From contig NZ_JAHZMP010000002.1 of NCBI RefSeq assembly GCF_020748465.1, forward strand, positions 248,001-312,000: a DNA stretch of 64,000 bases, in the 5' to 3' direction. Below are positions 23,891 through 33,155 of the stretch, in pieces; within the stretch, counting starts at the first letter, position 1; every line of letters begins with the position of its first letter. The notes below the pieces were generated by a model. The model saw only the letters and a list, made by a program, of their open reading frames with translations, was not told the origin of the DNA and ran no database searches. A program made the translations under genes and the position numbers. This DNA is from Terrisporobacter mayombei (lineage in GTDB: Bacteria > Bacillota > Clostridia > Peptostreptococcales > Peptostreptococcaceae).

Positions 23891-26128
23891 ATGAGTGTAA
23901 ATAACTATGAGTGGAACCTGGAAAATGAATGGTTGGAAAAAGTTCTTACTGAGGCCAAAAGACAACTTGATCAAAAGCGCCATGCTAAAGATAAGTTAAA
24001 AAAAGATGCAATAGAAACACAAAGAGAACTATGGAATGATCTTGGATCTATTTCTATAGAAAATGGATTAGATCAACTTTCAGATTTTATATCATTTATG
24101 GATATTATGAAAAATCAAAAAAGAAATCATGAATTTACTCAAAAGCTTGAAGAAAAGTATGAAAGAATGCTTGAATCTCCTTACTTTGGGCGAATTGACT
24201 TTATTGAAGATAAAGAAGACTCTACTGAAAAATGTTATATTGGATTGTCAAACCTTATTAGTGAAGATTTTGATTTTCTTATTTATGACTGGAGAGCGCC
24301 TATTTCAAGTATGTTTTATGACTGCGAAACTGGTAGGGCAAGTTATGAATGTCCAGAAGGTATAATATCTGGTGAAATAACTGGAAAAAGACAATATAAA
24401 ATCAGTGGTGGAAAAATTGAGTATATGTTTGACAGTAACTTAAGTATTGATGATGAAATGTTACAAGAACTTTTGAGTAAAAATTCTGATGACAAAATGA
24501 AAGCTATAGTTACAACTATTCAGAGAGAGCAAAATCAAGTAATTCGTAATGAAAATTATAAAAACTTAATTGTTCAAGGAGCAGCTGGTAGTGGAAAAAC
24601 TTCTGTGGCACTTCATAGAATTGCATATTTACTATATAAACACAGAGATAAAATAACACCTAAAAATATAATAATATTTTCTCCAAACAATATTTTTAAT
24701 GACTACATTTCAAATGTATTACCTCAACTTGGTGAAGACAATATGTATCAAACAACATTTAATGACTATATGCATAAGGAATTAGGTGATGAATTTAAGA
24801 AAGAGACATCCTCAGAAATGATGGAGTACATACTTGATTCTAAAGATAAACTAATCTATGAAGATAGGGTTAAAAGTATTAAGTTTAAAACTTCTCTAGA
24901 GTTTACCAATATTTTAAAAGAATATATAAGTTATGTGGAAACAATGGATAGGGATTTTGAAGATATTATAGTAAGAAATAAATTAGTAATTTCATCTGAT
25001 GAGATAAATAAATTATTTTTTAATGATTTTTCTGAGTTACCAATTAAAAGAAGATTAAAAAAATTAAAATCAAGAATTGAATTTCTTATTGAGCCTTATG
25101 AAGAAGCTTGGATTAATGAAGTATATGAGGAGCTTTTTGAATCTGGAGACTATATAGAAAGAGAAGAAATGATAGAAGAGAGTACTTCAATTGTAAAGAA
25201 AAGCTTAAAAGATGTTTATAATAAAATTTCTCAAATGACAGAGTTTAATTTAATTGAAATCTATAAAGGTTTATTCAAAAATTTAGATACATTTTTAAAT
25301 AAAATGAATATGAAATATGAGAATAGTTTGATAGAACATATAAAAACTTACTCAATAGATAATTTAAATGCAAATATACTTAATTATGAAGATCAAGTTG
25401 CACTTTTATATTTAAAATGTGCATTTGGCCATGTTCCTAACACATCACAAATTAAGTATATAATCATAGATGAGGCACAAGATTATACGCCACTACAATA
25501 TGAAATATTTTATCAACTTTTTAAATCTGCCAAAATGACCATACTAGGAGATATAAATCAGTCAATTAATCCATTTATGAATGTTGGAAATTATAATAAT
25601 ATTTATAATCTATCAAAGAGTGATACCCTACTAATAAACTTAACAAAAACTTATCGTTCAACAATGGAAATTACTAAATTCTCAAGGAATATCCTTATAA
25701 AAGATGCAGATGATGGGTATGTTGAAAGACATGGTGATGAGCCTAAAGTTGTTGGCTTCTCAGATAAAAATCATATGAACGAAAAACTTATTGAAGATAT
25801 TATATATTATCAGCAAAAAAATTATAAATCTATTGGTATTATTACAAAAACAGCAAGGCAAACTGAAGATTTATATAATTTCTTAAAGGATAATGATATG
25901 GATGTAAAGTCCATAAAAAAAGATGATGACTCATATACAAATGGTATATTAGTAATACCTTCATATTTAGCCAAAGGTCTTGAATTTGATGTGGTTCTTA
26001 TATATGATGCAAGCAACAAGAACTATAACAGTGAAGATGAAAGATTACTTTTTTACACTTGTTGCACAAGAGCTCTTCATGTTTTAAATATATATTATTT
26101 AGATGAAATTACTTCTTTATTAAAGTAA
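23891..26128 (+). CDS. helD: HelD-type UvrD-like ATPase (RNA polymerase recycling)
   Basis: A 745-residue superfamily 1 ATPase of the HelD group, which enters stalled RNA polymerase and frees it from DNA. The N-terminal ~90 residues are a charged coiled coil (RQLDQKRHAKDKLKKDAIE), the arm used to reach the polymerase secondary channel. Helicase motifs follow: Q-motif region QREQNQVIRNE, Walker A GAAGSGKTS (about residue 232), Walker B IIDEAQDYTP, GDINQSI, YRSTMEI, and GLEFDVVLIYDA to CTRALHVL at the end. Length matches Firmicutes HelD. The ATG follows AAGGAGG. In some Gram-positives HelD-like proteins give rifampicin tolerance; not testable here. Confidence 0.88.
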   Translation: MSVNNYEWNLENEWLEKVLTEAKRQLDQKRHAKDKLKKDAIETQRELWNDLGSISIENGLDQLSDFISFMDIMKNQKRNHEFTQKLEEKYERMLESPYFGRIDFIEDKEDSTEKCYIGLSNLISEDFDFLIYDWRAPISSMFYDCETGRASYECPEGIISGEITGKRQYKISGGKIEYMFDSNLSIDDEMLQELLSKNSDDKMKAIVTTIQREQNQVIRNENYKNLIVQGAAGSGKTSVALHRIAYLLYKHRDKITPKNIIIFSPNNIFNDYISNVLPQLGEDNMYQTTFNDYMHKELGDEFKKETSSEMMEYILDSKDKLIYEDRVKSIKFKTSLEFTNILKEYISYVETMDRDFEDIIVRNKLVISSDEINKLFFNDFSELPIKRRLKKLKSRIEFLIEPYEEAWINEVYEELFESGDYIEREEMIEESTSIVKKSLKDVYNKISQMTEFNLIEIYKGLFKNLDTFLNKMNMKYENSLIEHIKTYSIDNLNANILNYEDQVALLYLKCAFGHVPNTSQIKYIIIDEAQDYTPLQYEIFYQLFKSAKMTILGDINQSINPFMNVGNYNNIYNLSKSDTLLINLTKTYRSTMEITKFSRNILIKDADDGYVERHGDEPKVVGFSDKNHMNEKLIEDIIYYQQKNYKSIGIITKTARQTEDLYNFLKDNDMDVKSIKKDDDSYTNGILVIPSYLAKGLEFDVVLIYDASNKNYNSEDERLLFYTCCTRALHVLNIYYLDEITSLLK

Positions 26129-26159
26129 TTATCAATTCTAATAAAAAGAGGTGAATTGA

Positions 26160-26573
26160 ATGAAACTTGAGATCACTGATAAAATCACAGAAGAAGATGA
26201 AAGTATTATTTTTAAAGAATTATTAGGGTATAATCTAGAAAGAATTGAAGATAAAAATCCAAGAGATTTAGGAATTTATTTACAAGATCAAGCAGGGCAA
26301 AAAATTGCGGGCTTAATTGGAAATACACACGGTAATTGGTTATCTATAAAGTTTTTGTGGGTAAGCGAGAAACTGAGAGGACAAAATATAGGAAGTGATA
26401 TTTTAAATCAGGGAGAAAATATAGCAAAAGAACGTGGTTGTAAGTACTCATTTTTAGATACTTTTAGCTTTCAAGCGCCTGAATTTTATAGAAAACATGG
26501 ATATAAGGAAGTTTTTGTATTAGAAAATTATCCTGTAACAGGAAAGAGGTACTATTTTACTAAAACTCTTTAA
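26160..26573 (+). CDS. GNAT-family N-acetyltransferase
   Basis: A 137-residue acetyl-CoA-dependent acetyltransferase. The CoA loop reads LWVSEKLRGQNIGSDIL (R-G-Q-x-I-G) and the C-terminal motif FSFQAPEFYRKHGYKEV is typical. It starts 31 bp after helD with a GAGGTG ribosome site, so it may be read with helD. It is close in sequence to the broken GNAT at 22047. A terminator follows. Substrate unknown. Confidence 0.88.
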   Translation: MKLEITDKITEEDESIIFKELLGYNLERIEDKNPRDLGIYLQDQAGQKIAGLIGNTHGNWLSIKFLWVSEKLRGQNIGSDILNQGENIAKERGCKYSFLDTFSFQAPEFYRKHGYKEVFVLENYPVTGKRYYFTKTL

Positions 26574-26638
26574 AAGCAGAGAAAATAGCAATTTGATATA
26601 TATTAAAGAATTAAATAGATATTATTAATAAATAGATT

Positions 26639-26668
26639 AAATGGTGTTCTTATGGACACCATTTTTAT
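26639..26668 (+). terminator. Terminator after the GNAT gene
   Basis: AAATGGTG (26639-26646) pairs with CACCATTT (26657-26664), followed by a T-rich tail. Confidence 0.8.
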
Positions 26669-26739
26669 TTTGTAAGATGTGACAAATTAGTTAATATGCT
26701 ACAATTTTTTTAAATGAATCAAAAGGGGGAAAAGAGTAT

Positions 26740-26858
26740 ATGAATTCAGCCACTACTTACGCATGGGGAATACCACAAGTTTTATTTATGCAGTTATAGG
26801 GTTAGTAATCGTAGGGGTAGGATTTTATTTTTACAAAAAATCAAAGTCTAAAAGTTAA
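26740..26858 (+). pseudogene. Frameshifted short membrane-protein gene
   Basis: An ATG behind AAGGGGG opens MNSATTYAWGIPQVLF and stops. A one-base shift near 26780 gives IYAVIGLVIVGVGFYFYKKS and a TAA. The joined product would be a 40-residue single-helix protein with a lysine-rich tail. Like the gene at 3913, it appears lost through a single-base change. Confidence 0.5.
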
Positions 26859-26907
26859 GGGTATTACAAGCGTTTGTAATAATTTATATAAGAAAAATGA
26901 TCGTAAA

Positions 26908-27101
26908 ATGTTTGTTCATTTGAAGCGGAAAACTTTAAGACATTAGTAATGGATGTACTATATAAGGCACAAAGATATCTTTTTCAAGTATGGTTGCCAA
27001 ATCATAATATTATGACAGAACCTTTTTGTATAGAATATTATGAAGGTCATAACGAAGATACAATGAAAATGGAAGTGTGGGTAAAAGTGATACCAAACTA
27101 G
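26908..27101 (+). pseudogene. C-terminal remnant of an AraC-type effector-binding domain
   Basis: The frame reads AQRYLFQVWLPNHNIMTEPF, CIEYYEGHNEDTMKMEVWVK and VIPN before a stop. This is the end of a GyrI-like/AraC effector-binding domain, with the expected W-L-P, YYEG and W-(I/V)-x-V pattern. The first ~100 residues of the domain and any DNA-binding part are missing, and no start with a ribosome site exists. Only the tail of the gene survives. Confidence 0.6.
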
Positions 27102-27165
27102 ATTAAATAAGTAGTTTTTTATGTAGAATAAATAATAGAAATATAGAATGATAAATCGTATTATT

Positions 27166-27195
27166 AAAAAAGGGAGTAATGCTCCTTTTTTATTT
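27166..27195 (+). terminator. Terminator after the effector-domain remnant
   Basis: AAAAAAGGGAG and GCTCCTTTTTT form a short stem around TAAT. Confidence 0.8.
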
Positions 27196-27255
27196 TAATA
27201 TAAACTATAATTGATATAAAGCTACATGATTTAAATAAATGTTAGGGGGATATGT

Positions 27256-27756
27256 ATGGAGGTTGTGTTAAAGAAATGGACAATGGATGATAAACACATA
27301 TTAAAAAATATATGTAATAATGTAGATAGACAATTTTTATCAAACAGAATGCCTTTTCCATATACAGAAAAAAATGCAAACTGGTGGCTAAACATGGTTC
27401 AAGAAAGTGAAGGCAAAAGAGGCATTTTTAGAGCAATTGTTGTTGATAAGGAATATGTAGGTAATATATCAGTGGAAGTAAAGGATGATGTATATATTAA
27501 AGATGCTGAAATTGGATATCTTTTACTATCAAAAACCTGGTCAAAAGGTATAATGACAGAAGCTGTAAATCAAATTTGTAATATTGCATTTTCACAGTTA
27601 GATATTGTAAGGATCACAGGTCTAGTGTATAAACCAAATGTGGCATCACAACGTGTTCTTGAAAAAAACGGGTTTGCTTTAGAAGGCATTATGAAGAACG
27701 CTGTTTTTAAAAAAAATAATATTTATGACTTATGTTTGTATGGAAAATATAAATAG
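27256..27756 (+). CDS. GNAT acetyltransferase, RimJ/RimL type
   Basis: A 166-residue acetyltransferase of the RimJ/RimL group: IGYLLLSKTWSKGIMTEAVN (CoA loop with S-K-G-I-M-T) and VYKPNVASQRVLEKNGFALE, with the N-x-x-S-x-x-V-L-E-K-x-G-F hallmark. Relatives acetylate N-termini of ribosomal proteins, amines or drugs. The ATG follows AGGGGGA. Single gene between a terminator and the next unit. Confidence 0.9.
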   Translation: MEVVLKKWTMDDKHILKNICNNVDRQFLSNRMPFPYTEKNANWWLNMVQESEGKRGIFRAIVVDKEYVGNISVEVKDDVYIKDAEIGYLLLSKTWSKGIMTEAVNQICNIAFSQLDIVRITGLVYKPNVASQRVLEKNGFALEGIMKNAVFKKNNIYDLCLYGKYK

Positions 27757-27863
27757 ATTTTCATATACATAAGTTTTAATTTAGAAGGTAGTTTGATTAA
27801 GGCATTTTTATTTAAAGTTTTTATGTGAAAAATGAGTTAATAAATAAGAATTGGAGGAGTGTT

Positions 27864-28415
27864 ATGGAATTAGACATTATTAGATATATTATTTTGCATA
27901 TTGATAAAAAGGCAATACAGCGAAACTGCAAGAAAATACTAAAAAAGTTAAGCTACAAATCTGTAAAGGATACGGGAAATATTACTGAATTAATACTTCG
28001 GTTATATATATATGGATATAAAAATGAAGCACTGCAGGTTTGTGCTCTTTTTGATAATATTGAATTTGCAGGTAATTATACTATTTGGAATAATATTGAT
28101 GCAGCGTATTGCATAAAGGCACGTATACTTCGTGAAAAGGGAGAAACTTCAAGTGCAAGTAAAATTATTAATTTTTTAAATCAGTATAGGTTTCCTCATC
28201 TTTATGCTAATGGGAAAGAATGGTTTACTAAGACTCTGGATGTAAATATTCAATCAAATTTAAATGATAAAAGAAAAGCAGATGCAAGGGCATGGCGTTT
28301 AGTAAAATTTGAATGTGCGATTTGTTATAGAGAAGTTGGAGGCTACCCTTATTCTGATGAATATTTGGAAGATATAATTGTTGATATGATTAATATATTA
28401 TCAAAAGAGAAGTAG
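27864..28415 (+). CDS. Unknown 183-residue helical protein
   Basis: The start is the ATG after TTGGAGGAG; an in-frame ATG 39 bases upstream has no such site. The product is soluble and probably all-helical, with TPR-like amphipathic segments (ITELILRLYIYGYKNEALQV and IDAAYCIKARILREKGETSS). Conserved-looking aromatic residues and several Cys are present. I do not recognise a family. It leads a tight run of four small genes on the same strand that have the feel of an immunity-gene set. Confidence 0.6.
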   Translation: MELDIIRYIILHIDKKAIQRNCKKILKKLSYKSVKDTGNITELILRLYIYGYKNEALQVCALFDNIEFAGNYTIWNNIDAAYCIKARILREKGETSSASKIINFLNQYRFPHLYANGKEWFTKTLDVNIQSNLNDKRKADARAWRLVKFECAICYREVGGYPYSDEYLEDIIVDMINILSKEK

Positions 28416-28452
28416 ATTTAATCTTAGCTAGATGACAGTGGAGGGAAATCTA

Positions 28453-28935
28453 ATGAAAAGTGCAATTTTACAAAAAGGTGAGAATTATTACACACAGATG
28501 AGCAAAATCTTTAATGCAATAGGTAACGAGCAATTAAAATATAACTGGCTAATTACTGATTGTGAATGTTACTGTGAAAATGAAAGTGTTAATAAATTGT
28601 TATCAAACGAATATATTTGGATTTCAGGAAAACAACTTACTGATCTTGTTTATAGTGAAGAAATTCAGTTTATTTGGGGTGTATTTTCAGGATTTTGTTC
28701 AGAAATAACTATGGAAGAAGTACTAAAGAGTGAATTACCATTTGCAAATGGATATACAAATTATTGGACGAAAGATGTAGATATCCAACACCCATTGGCA
28801 GATATTGAAATAGTTGCATGGGATGGCTCTCTTACTTTATTTATTAGTAAGAATGATAATTTAGTGGAAAAATTTATGTATAGCTTTCCTTTATCTGAAA
28901 ACTTATTAGAATTAAATAAAAGAAATAATAATTGA
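28453..28935 (+). CDS. Unknown 160-residue protein, immunity-like
   Basis: I choose the ATG after GTGGAGGG, 38 bp past the previous stop. The product is acidic and soluble, rich in aromatic residues (WLITDCECYC, EEIQFIWGVFSGFCSEI), with a later beta-rich part (IEIVAWDGSLTLFISKN). This composition and size recall immunity proteins of polymorphic toxin systems and some DUF2691-type proteins, but I cannot assign a family. No toxin gene is adjacent. Confidence 0.6.
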   Translation: MKSAILQKGENYYTQMSKIFNAIGNEQLKYNWLITDCECYCENESVNKLLSNEYIWISGKQLTDLVYSEEIQFIWGVFSGFCSEITMEEVLKSELPFANGYTNYWTKDVDIQHPLADIEIVAWDGSLTLFISKNDNLVEKFMYSFPLSENLLELNKRNNN

Positions 28936-28971
28936 AAATATACTTTAAATGTAATCACATTAGGGGGATAT

Positions 28972-29358
28972 ATGCTAGATATAAAAGAACTTTCAAAATG
29001 GATAAATAAATATTTGAATGATGTACCATCAAATGCTATTGCTATTAATTTTAATATATATGAAAGTGAACAAGATACATATGATATTCAATTGATTGCC
29101 ACAGATGTATTTGATGAAGATGATGAAGATGATGAAGACTGGGCGTGCGAAGAAATATTTTCTACAAAAGAAGATTTATTTTCAATACATATAAATGAAA
29201 AGATTAAACGTTGGGAAGATGGTTTAGTTTATATTAAAAATATGATAGAAGAATGTTTAAAGTGTAATGGGAATATTGATTATTTAAAAAACATGCAAGG
29301 AATAGGCGTTGGATTTGTAGATGGAGATATAGAATTGATAAACCTGCATGTATATTAG
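28972..29358 (+). CDS. Unknown acidic 128-residue protein, immunity-like
   Basis: A very acidic small protein with a D/E run at about residues 48-58 (FDEDDEDDEDWACEEIF), followed by a helix (IHINEKIKRWEDGLVYIKNM) and a C-terminal strand part (GIGVGFVDGDIELINLHVY). High acidity, no membrane segment and its neighbours suggest an inhibitor of a nuclease or other basic toxin; that is inference. The ATG follows TAGGGGG. It is third in the run. Confidence 0.6.
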   Translation: MLDIKELSKWINKYLNDVPSNAIAINFNIYESEQDTYDIQLIATDVFDEDDEDDEDWACEEIFSTKEDLFSIHINEKIKRWEDGLVYIKNMIEECLKCNGNIDYLKNMQGIGVGFVDGDIELINLHVY

Positions 29359-29390
29359 TTTAATATATGATTTATTGTATGTATCTATAG

Positions 29391-29735
29391 ATGGATAAGG
29401 AGATGGTGAAAATAACTGCTAAAGAATTCGTTGAATTATTTTATAAAGAGAAAAATGATTTATTAAAAATATATTTTGAGGACTTAAATAATACAGAGTT
29501 TGGAATTCAAATAAAAAGCTTAAACTTAACAGAGGAACAAATGAGAAAAATGGAAAGTATTATTAATAATGTAATAGTAGATACAATGTATACTACTTTA
29601 TTAGGTTTAGATGGATGTGCTTCCATAGGAGATATGCAGCAAGAATATAAAATTTATGATGAAAATGGATGTGAGTTAACAGGCTGTGGAGAGATAGAGG
29701 AATATGCATACGAATATTTTCAAGAAAATAAATAG
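29391..29735 (+). CDS. Unknown 114-residue protein, immunity-like
   Basis: The most family-like member of the run. The C-terminal half, TLLGLDGCASIGDMQQEYKI then DENGCELTGCGEIEEYAYEY, follows the pattern of small proteins found beside polymorphic toxins. It is acidic, without signal peptide or membrane part. The start is unsure: the ATG used here has no ribosome site, while AAGGAG lies just inside the gene. It ends 25 bp before a GNAT gene. Confidence 0.6.
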   Translation: MDKEMVKITAKEFVELFYKEKNDLLKIYFEDLNNTEFGIQIKSLNLTEEQMRKMESIINNVIVDTMYTTLLGLDGCASIGDMQQEYKIYDENGCELTGCGEIEEYAYEYFQENK

Positions 29736-29760
29736 TGTTTATGGGGGTGTGTGTGTGTAT

Positions 29761-30195
29761 ATGGATATAAAGAAGTTAAAACAAGATGATATTTCAGGAG
29801 CTTTGGACTTGGTATTAAATGTATTTATGCAATACGAAGCACCTGATTATTCTCAAAAAGGAATTGAAACATTTAAAGAATGTATTAATGATATTGAATG
29901 GGTTGCTTCATTAGAATGGTATGGCGCATATAAAGAAAAATTACTAACAGGTGTTATTGCAACTAGAAATGCAGGTAACCATATCGCATTATTTTTCGTA
30001 AAAGAGGAATATCATAGACAAGGTATTGGACGAAAATTATTTGAAATAGTTATCAAAAATAGTACAAGTGATTTCATTACAGTCAATTCATCTCCTTATG
30101 CTATAGAAGTTTATAAACACTTTGGATTCTCAGTAATTCAAGAAGAACAAATAACAGATGGAATAAGATACACTCCTATGTTATTTGCAAAATAA
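29761..30195 (+). CDS. GNAT-family N-acetyltransferase
   Basis: The start is the ATG after GGGGGTGTG, giving 144 residues; the frame extends 19 codons upstream into the previous gene without a ribosome site. The CoA loop FVKEEYHRQGIGRKLFEIVI is a textbook Q/R-x-x-G-I-G motif, and YAIEVYKHFGFSVIQEEQ closes the fold. The pattern is close to Firmicutes YafP-like GNATs. Substrate unknown. Confidence 0.88.
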   Translation: MDIKKLKQDDISGALDLVLNVFMQYEAPDYSQKGIETFKECINDIEWVASLEWYGAYKEKLLTGVIATRNAGNHIALFFVKEEYHRQGIGRKLFEIVIKNSTSDFITVNSSPYAIEVYKHFGFSVIQEEQITDGIRYTPMLFAK

Positions 30196-30400
30196 ACATA
30201 TTTAGTAAGTTGGGAAATTATTACAATAAAGTAAAGTAAAGAAGAAAGATAAGAATGTATGTCACAAAGTGAGATATTAACTGGTTTTATGTATTATATT
30301 TCATTTAATTCATAAAAGGATTTTTTCAAAATAGCGACAATATATTAAATATATGGTTGCGGTATACTCCATAAGAAAATCTACTAAGGGGGATATTATT

Positions 30401-30937
30401 TTGAATAAAAAGTGTAAGGATGAAATTATTGATTGGATTAAAGCTATATGTGTATCAGGAACAATAGCTATATGTATAAATTTAGTAGCTCAACCTACAA
30501 TGGTAAGTGGTCAATCTATGCACCCCACATTAGAAAATAATGATTATTTATTTATAAATCGATTGGCGTACAAAAGCAATATGCCAGAACGTGGTAATGT
30601 TATTGTTTTTAAAGCAGATTTAAGTGGCAATAATTCTAGCCCAAAAAAGAATTTAGTAAAAAGGGTTATTGCATTACCAGGGGAACATTTGATTATAAAA
30701 GATAATAATGTTTATATAAATGGTAAACACTTAAATGAAGATTATCTAGTAGATGTATATACAGATGGAGATATAGATATTATTGTACCTGACAACCATA
30801 TTTTTGCAATGGGAGACAATAGAGAAAATAGTGATGATAGTAGACAATCATATATAGGAGCCATTTCATTAGATGATGTTGTAGGAGAAGTTTCTATTAG
30901 AATATTTCCATTTGATAAAATAGGGAAAATAAAGTAG
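30401..30937 (+). CDS. lepB: Signal peptidase I
   Basis: A 178-residue type I signal peptidase, which cuts signal peptides from exported proteins at the outer face of the membrane. The start is a TTG after AAGGGGGAT; the frame extends upstream without a site. One N-terminal helix (about residues 12-30) anchors it. The catalytic Ser39 lies in SGQSMHPTL and the general base Lys87 in KRVIALPGE, with MGDNRENSDDSR (box E) near the end. All catalytic boxes are present, so it should be active. Confidence 0.95.
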   Translation: MNKKCKDEIIDWIKAICVSGTIAICINLVAQPTMVSGQSMHPTLENNDYLFINRLAYKSNMPERGNVIVFKADLSGNNSSPKKNLVKRVIALPGEHLIIKDNNVYINGKHLNEDYLVDVYTDGDIDIIVPDNHIFAMGDNRENSDDSRQSYIGAISLDDVVGEVSIRIFPFDKIGKIK

Positions 30938-31106
30938 CAAAACCTTATAAGTAGGCTATCTTATGGGAATTTACAAATTAGCTAATATATATAATATAGC
31001 TATATAGTTGCTTTTTATAGATATAGACTAAATAATAGCTGTGCTATTAAATATAAATATTATTTTTAAACATAGGGAAAAAATTATTAAAAAGGGGGAT
31101 TGGACA

Positions 31107-31607
31107 ATGGTAAAAGTAAAATTTATAAAGCCACAAGAACAATACATTCCCTCATATTGGGAAACATTTGATACAATAGCAAAAGAAAGAAAATATTTAG
31201 CCATGAACGAAGCATTTCCTTTTGATAGTACAGTGGAATTTATAAAAGATGCCATAGTTAGAGATTTTCCACATTTGTTCATAATTGATTTAGAAAAGGA
31301 CAAATGTGTTGGTTGGTGTGATGTTTCACCAAAAACAGAAACAATCGGTTATTTAGGTATGGGTATTTTACCTGAATATAGAGGAAAAGGCATTGGAAGT
31401 AATGCTTTAAAACAAGTTATTGATTTATCCAAATCATATGGATATAAAAAGATTGAGCTTGACGTGCTAAAAAGTAATAGTAGGGCTATTCACGTTTACA
31501 AGTCTTTAGGATTTATAGAGACAAACACAGTTACAGGTGGATTTGTATGGAATGATAACCTTGTAAAAGAAGATGTCCTTCAAATGGAGTTAAATCTTAC
31601 ATATTAG
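31107..31607 (+). CDS. GNAT-family N-acetyltransferase
   Basis: The ATG follows AAAGGGGGA and gives 166 residues. Motifs: YLGMGILPEYRGKGIGSNAL (CoA loop) and LKSNSRAIHVYKSLGFIE (N-x-x-A-I-x-V-Y-x-x-L-G-F). The layout resembles acetyltransferases acting on small amines or protein N-termini. A VOC gene starts 10 bp past the stop, so the two are likely co-transcribed. Confidence 0.9.
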   Translation: MVKVKFIKPQEQYIPSYWETFDTIAKERKYLAMNEAFPFDSTVEFIKDAIVRDFPHLFIIDLEKDKCVGWCDVSPKTETIGYLGMGILPEYRGKGIGSNALKQVIDLSKSYGYKKIELDVLKSNSRAIHVYKSLGFIETNTVTGGFVWNDNLVKEDVLQMELNLTY

Positions 31608-31617
31608 GAGAGAAAAT

Positions 31618-32010
31618 ATGAAATTTAATGCTTTAATACCTGAATTATCCGTAAGCGATATTCAATCTACAAAGCAATTTTATATATGTATTTTAGGTTT
31701 TAAATTAGAATATGAAAGAATAGAGGACAAGTTTATGTTTTTATCTTATGGAGAAAGTCAATTTATGTTTGAAGAAATTCATTCAGAAGGATGGAATGTT
31801 GACATTCTGGAATATCCTCTAGGTAGAGGAATAAACTTTTCTATTGCCTGTAATGATGTCGAAATTCTATACAATAATATTAAAAACAATAAAATTGAAA
31901 TTTATAGAGATTTAAAAGAAACAATATATATGTGTGATGGCGAAGAAGAAGTTCAGAAGGAATTTCTTATTCAAGATCCAGATGGATATTTACTAAGGTT
32001 TACAGATTAA
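31618..32010 (+). CDS. VOC-family (bleomycin-resistance-like) protein
   Basis: A 130-residue protein of the bleomycin-resistance type: LSVSDIQSTKQFYICILGFK at the start, FSIACNDVEILYNNIK in the middle, and LIQDPDGYLLRFTD at the end. Such proteins sequester drugs or act on small electrophiles. It is second in a two-gene unit with the GNAT, with a ribosome site (TTAGGAGAG) at the GNAT stop. Substrate unknown. Confidence 0.85.
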   Translation: MKFNALIPELSVSDIQSTKQFYICILGFKLEYERIEDKFMFLSYGESQFMFEEIHSEGWNVDILEYPLGRGINFSIACNDVEILYNNIKNNKIEIYRDLKETIYMCDGEEEVQKEFLIQDPDGYLLRFTD

Positions 32011-32204
32011 TAGTTATTATGCCACCATACATAGTATAAACTATGGTGAATAATACAATTCAATCTAACTGTGGGTCAATGGATGCAAATCAATATGAAA
32101 TTTATGAAAATTATTCAAATTAATAACTTTACAAATACATATATAATTAGAATTTCATAGGTGTAAGATTTTAGTACCATTTGGAATAATTAAGGAGCAA
32201 TCAA

Positions 32205-32576
32205 ATGACAAATTTACAAAGTAAAGCAAATAGACTAAAGTTAGATTTGCCAGCTATATTTATTGCATTAAAGAAAAGAGAAACACCTATAATGGCAAAA
32301 CTATTCGCTGGAATTACAATTGTATATGCATTATCACCTATAGACCTTATACCAGATTTTATACCATTTTTAGGGCTATTAGATGATATAATTTTACTTC
32401 CTATACTTATAGGACTAACAATAAAATTTATACCATCAGAAATATTAGAACAATGCAAGATTGAATCAAGAGATTTATGGAAAAGTGGAAAGCCAAAGAA
32501 ATGGTATTTATCAATTCCAATTATATTTATGTGGATTATTATATTATTAATGATTATTAAATACATTCTAAACTAA
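32205..32576 (+). CDS. DUF1232 (YkvA-like) membrane protein
   Basis: A 123-residue protein with the DUF1232 core ALSPIDLIPDFIPFLGLLDD (about residues 44-63), a re-entrant membrane segment, plus a C-terminal helix (IPIIFMWIIILLMIIKYIL). Function is unknown for the family. The ATG follows AAGGAG. A terminator overlaps the stop region. Confidence 0.88.
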   Translation: MTNLQSKANRLKLDLPAIFIALKKRETPIMAKLFAGITIVYALSPIDLIPDFIPFLGLLDDIILLPILIGLTIKFIPSEILEQCKIESRDLWKSGKPKKWYLSIPIIFMWIIILLMIIKYILN

Positions 32577-32602
32577 AGGAGCATCACACATGCTCTTTTT
32601 TT
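32576..32602 (+). terminator. Terminator after the DUF1232 gene
   Basis: GAGCAT (32579-32584) pairs with ATGCTC (32590-32595), followed by seven Ts. Confidence 0.8.
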
Positions 32603-32784
32603 AGTATAAAAAAATAATATATATAATTTATTTTAGATTTGAATGTGAAATAATTGACTATGTTACAATAGTTATTGATTGATATTTTTTTAATTTATTT
32701 AGAGGATGGTATTTTAATAAATTATATAATGTTAATTTGGTTTGTAATGATTTAATATTTAGAAGTTTTAGAGGGAGGTTTATA

Positions 32785-32985
32785 ATGAAAAAATATTTAA
32801 GTAAAGATGAGATTTTAAAAGCAATGAGAAGGCAACTATATGTATTTTTAATTTTAATATTAATGGTATTTTGGGGATTTTTATATTCATCTAATCGGGT
32901 AAATGAATTACAGCATGATGTAACTACTATGAAGCATGAATTAGATTATGCAAAAGGAAGAATAGAAAAACTAGAAAAAAAATAA
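32785..32985 (+). CDS. Small membrane protein with coiled coil
   Basis: The ATG after GAGGGAGG gives 66 residues. A basic N-terminus (KKYLSKDEILKAMRRQ) precedes one helix (LYVFLILILMVFWGFLY), then a coiled coil (ELQHDVTTMKHELDYAKGRI) with heptad-like spacing. This is a typical bitopic single-helix protein; function unknown. The DUF2695 remnant begins in another frame over its last codons. Confidence 0.65.
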   Translation: MKKYLSKDEILKAMRRQLYVFLILILMVFWGFLYSSNRVNELQHDVTTMKHELDYAKGRIEKLEKK

Positions 32986-33155
32986 GTGAAATTTTGGATA
33001 CCCATGGATGCGATGACACTTTAAAATACACTAAAGAATTTTTAAAAGAGAACAACATACCTTTGAAAGAACCTATAGAGTGGCTAGAATAAAATGGCAG
33101 ATATTGTGACTGTGAAGTTTTAGCCAATATTGAAGATGAAATTTTAGATATATAG
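32976..33155 (+). pseudogene. DUF2695-family gene remnant
   Basis: One frame reads DDTLKYTKEFLKENNIPLKE, PIEWLE, TAA, NGRYCDCEVLANIEDEILDI and a stop. The CDCEVL segment with its Cys pair is the DUF2695 signature. The in-frame TAA at 33090 breaks it just before the signature, and no start with a ribosome site is present because the start region lies in the preceding small gene. Confidence 0.65.

Noticed and set aside
32030..32060. CACCAT/ATGGTG hairpin after the VOC gene
   Set aside because: Imperfect stem and no T run; could pause polymerase but not called a terminator.
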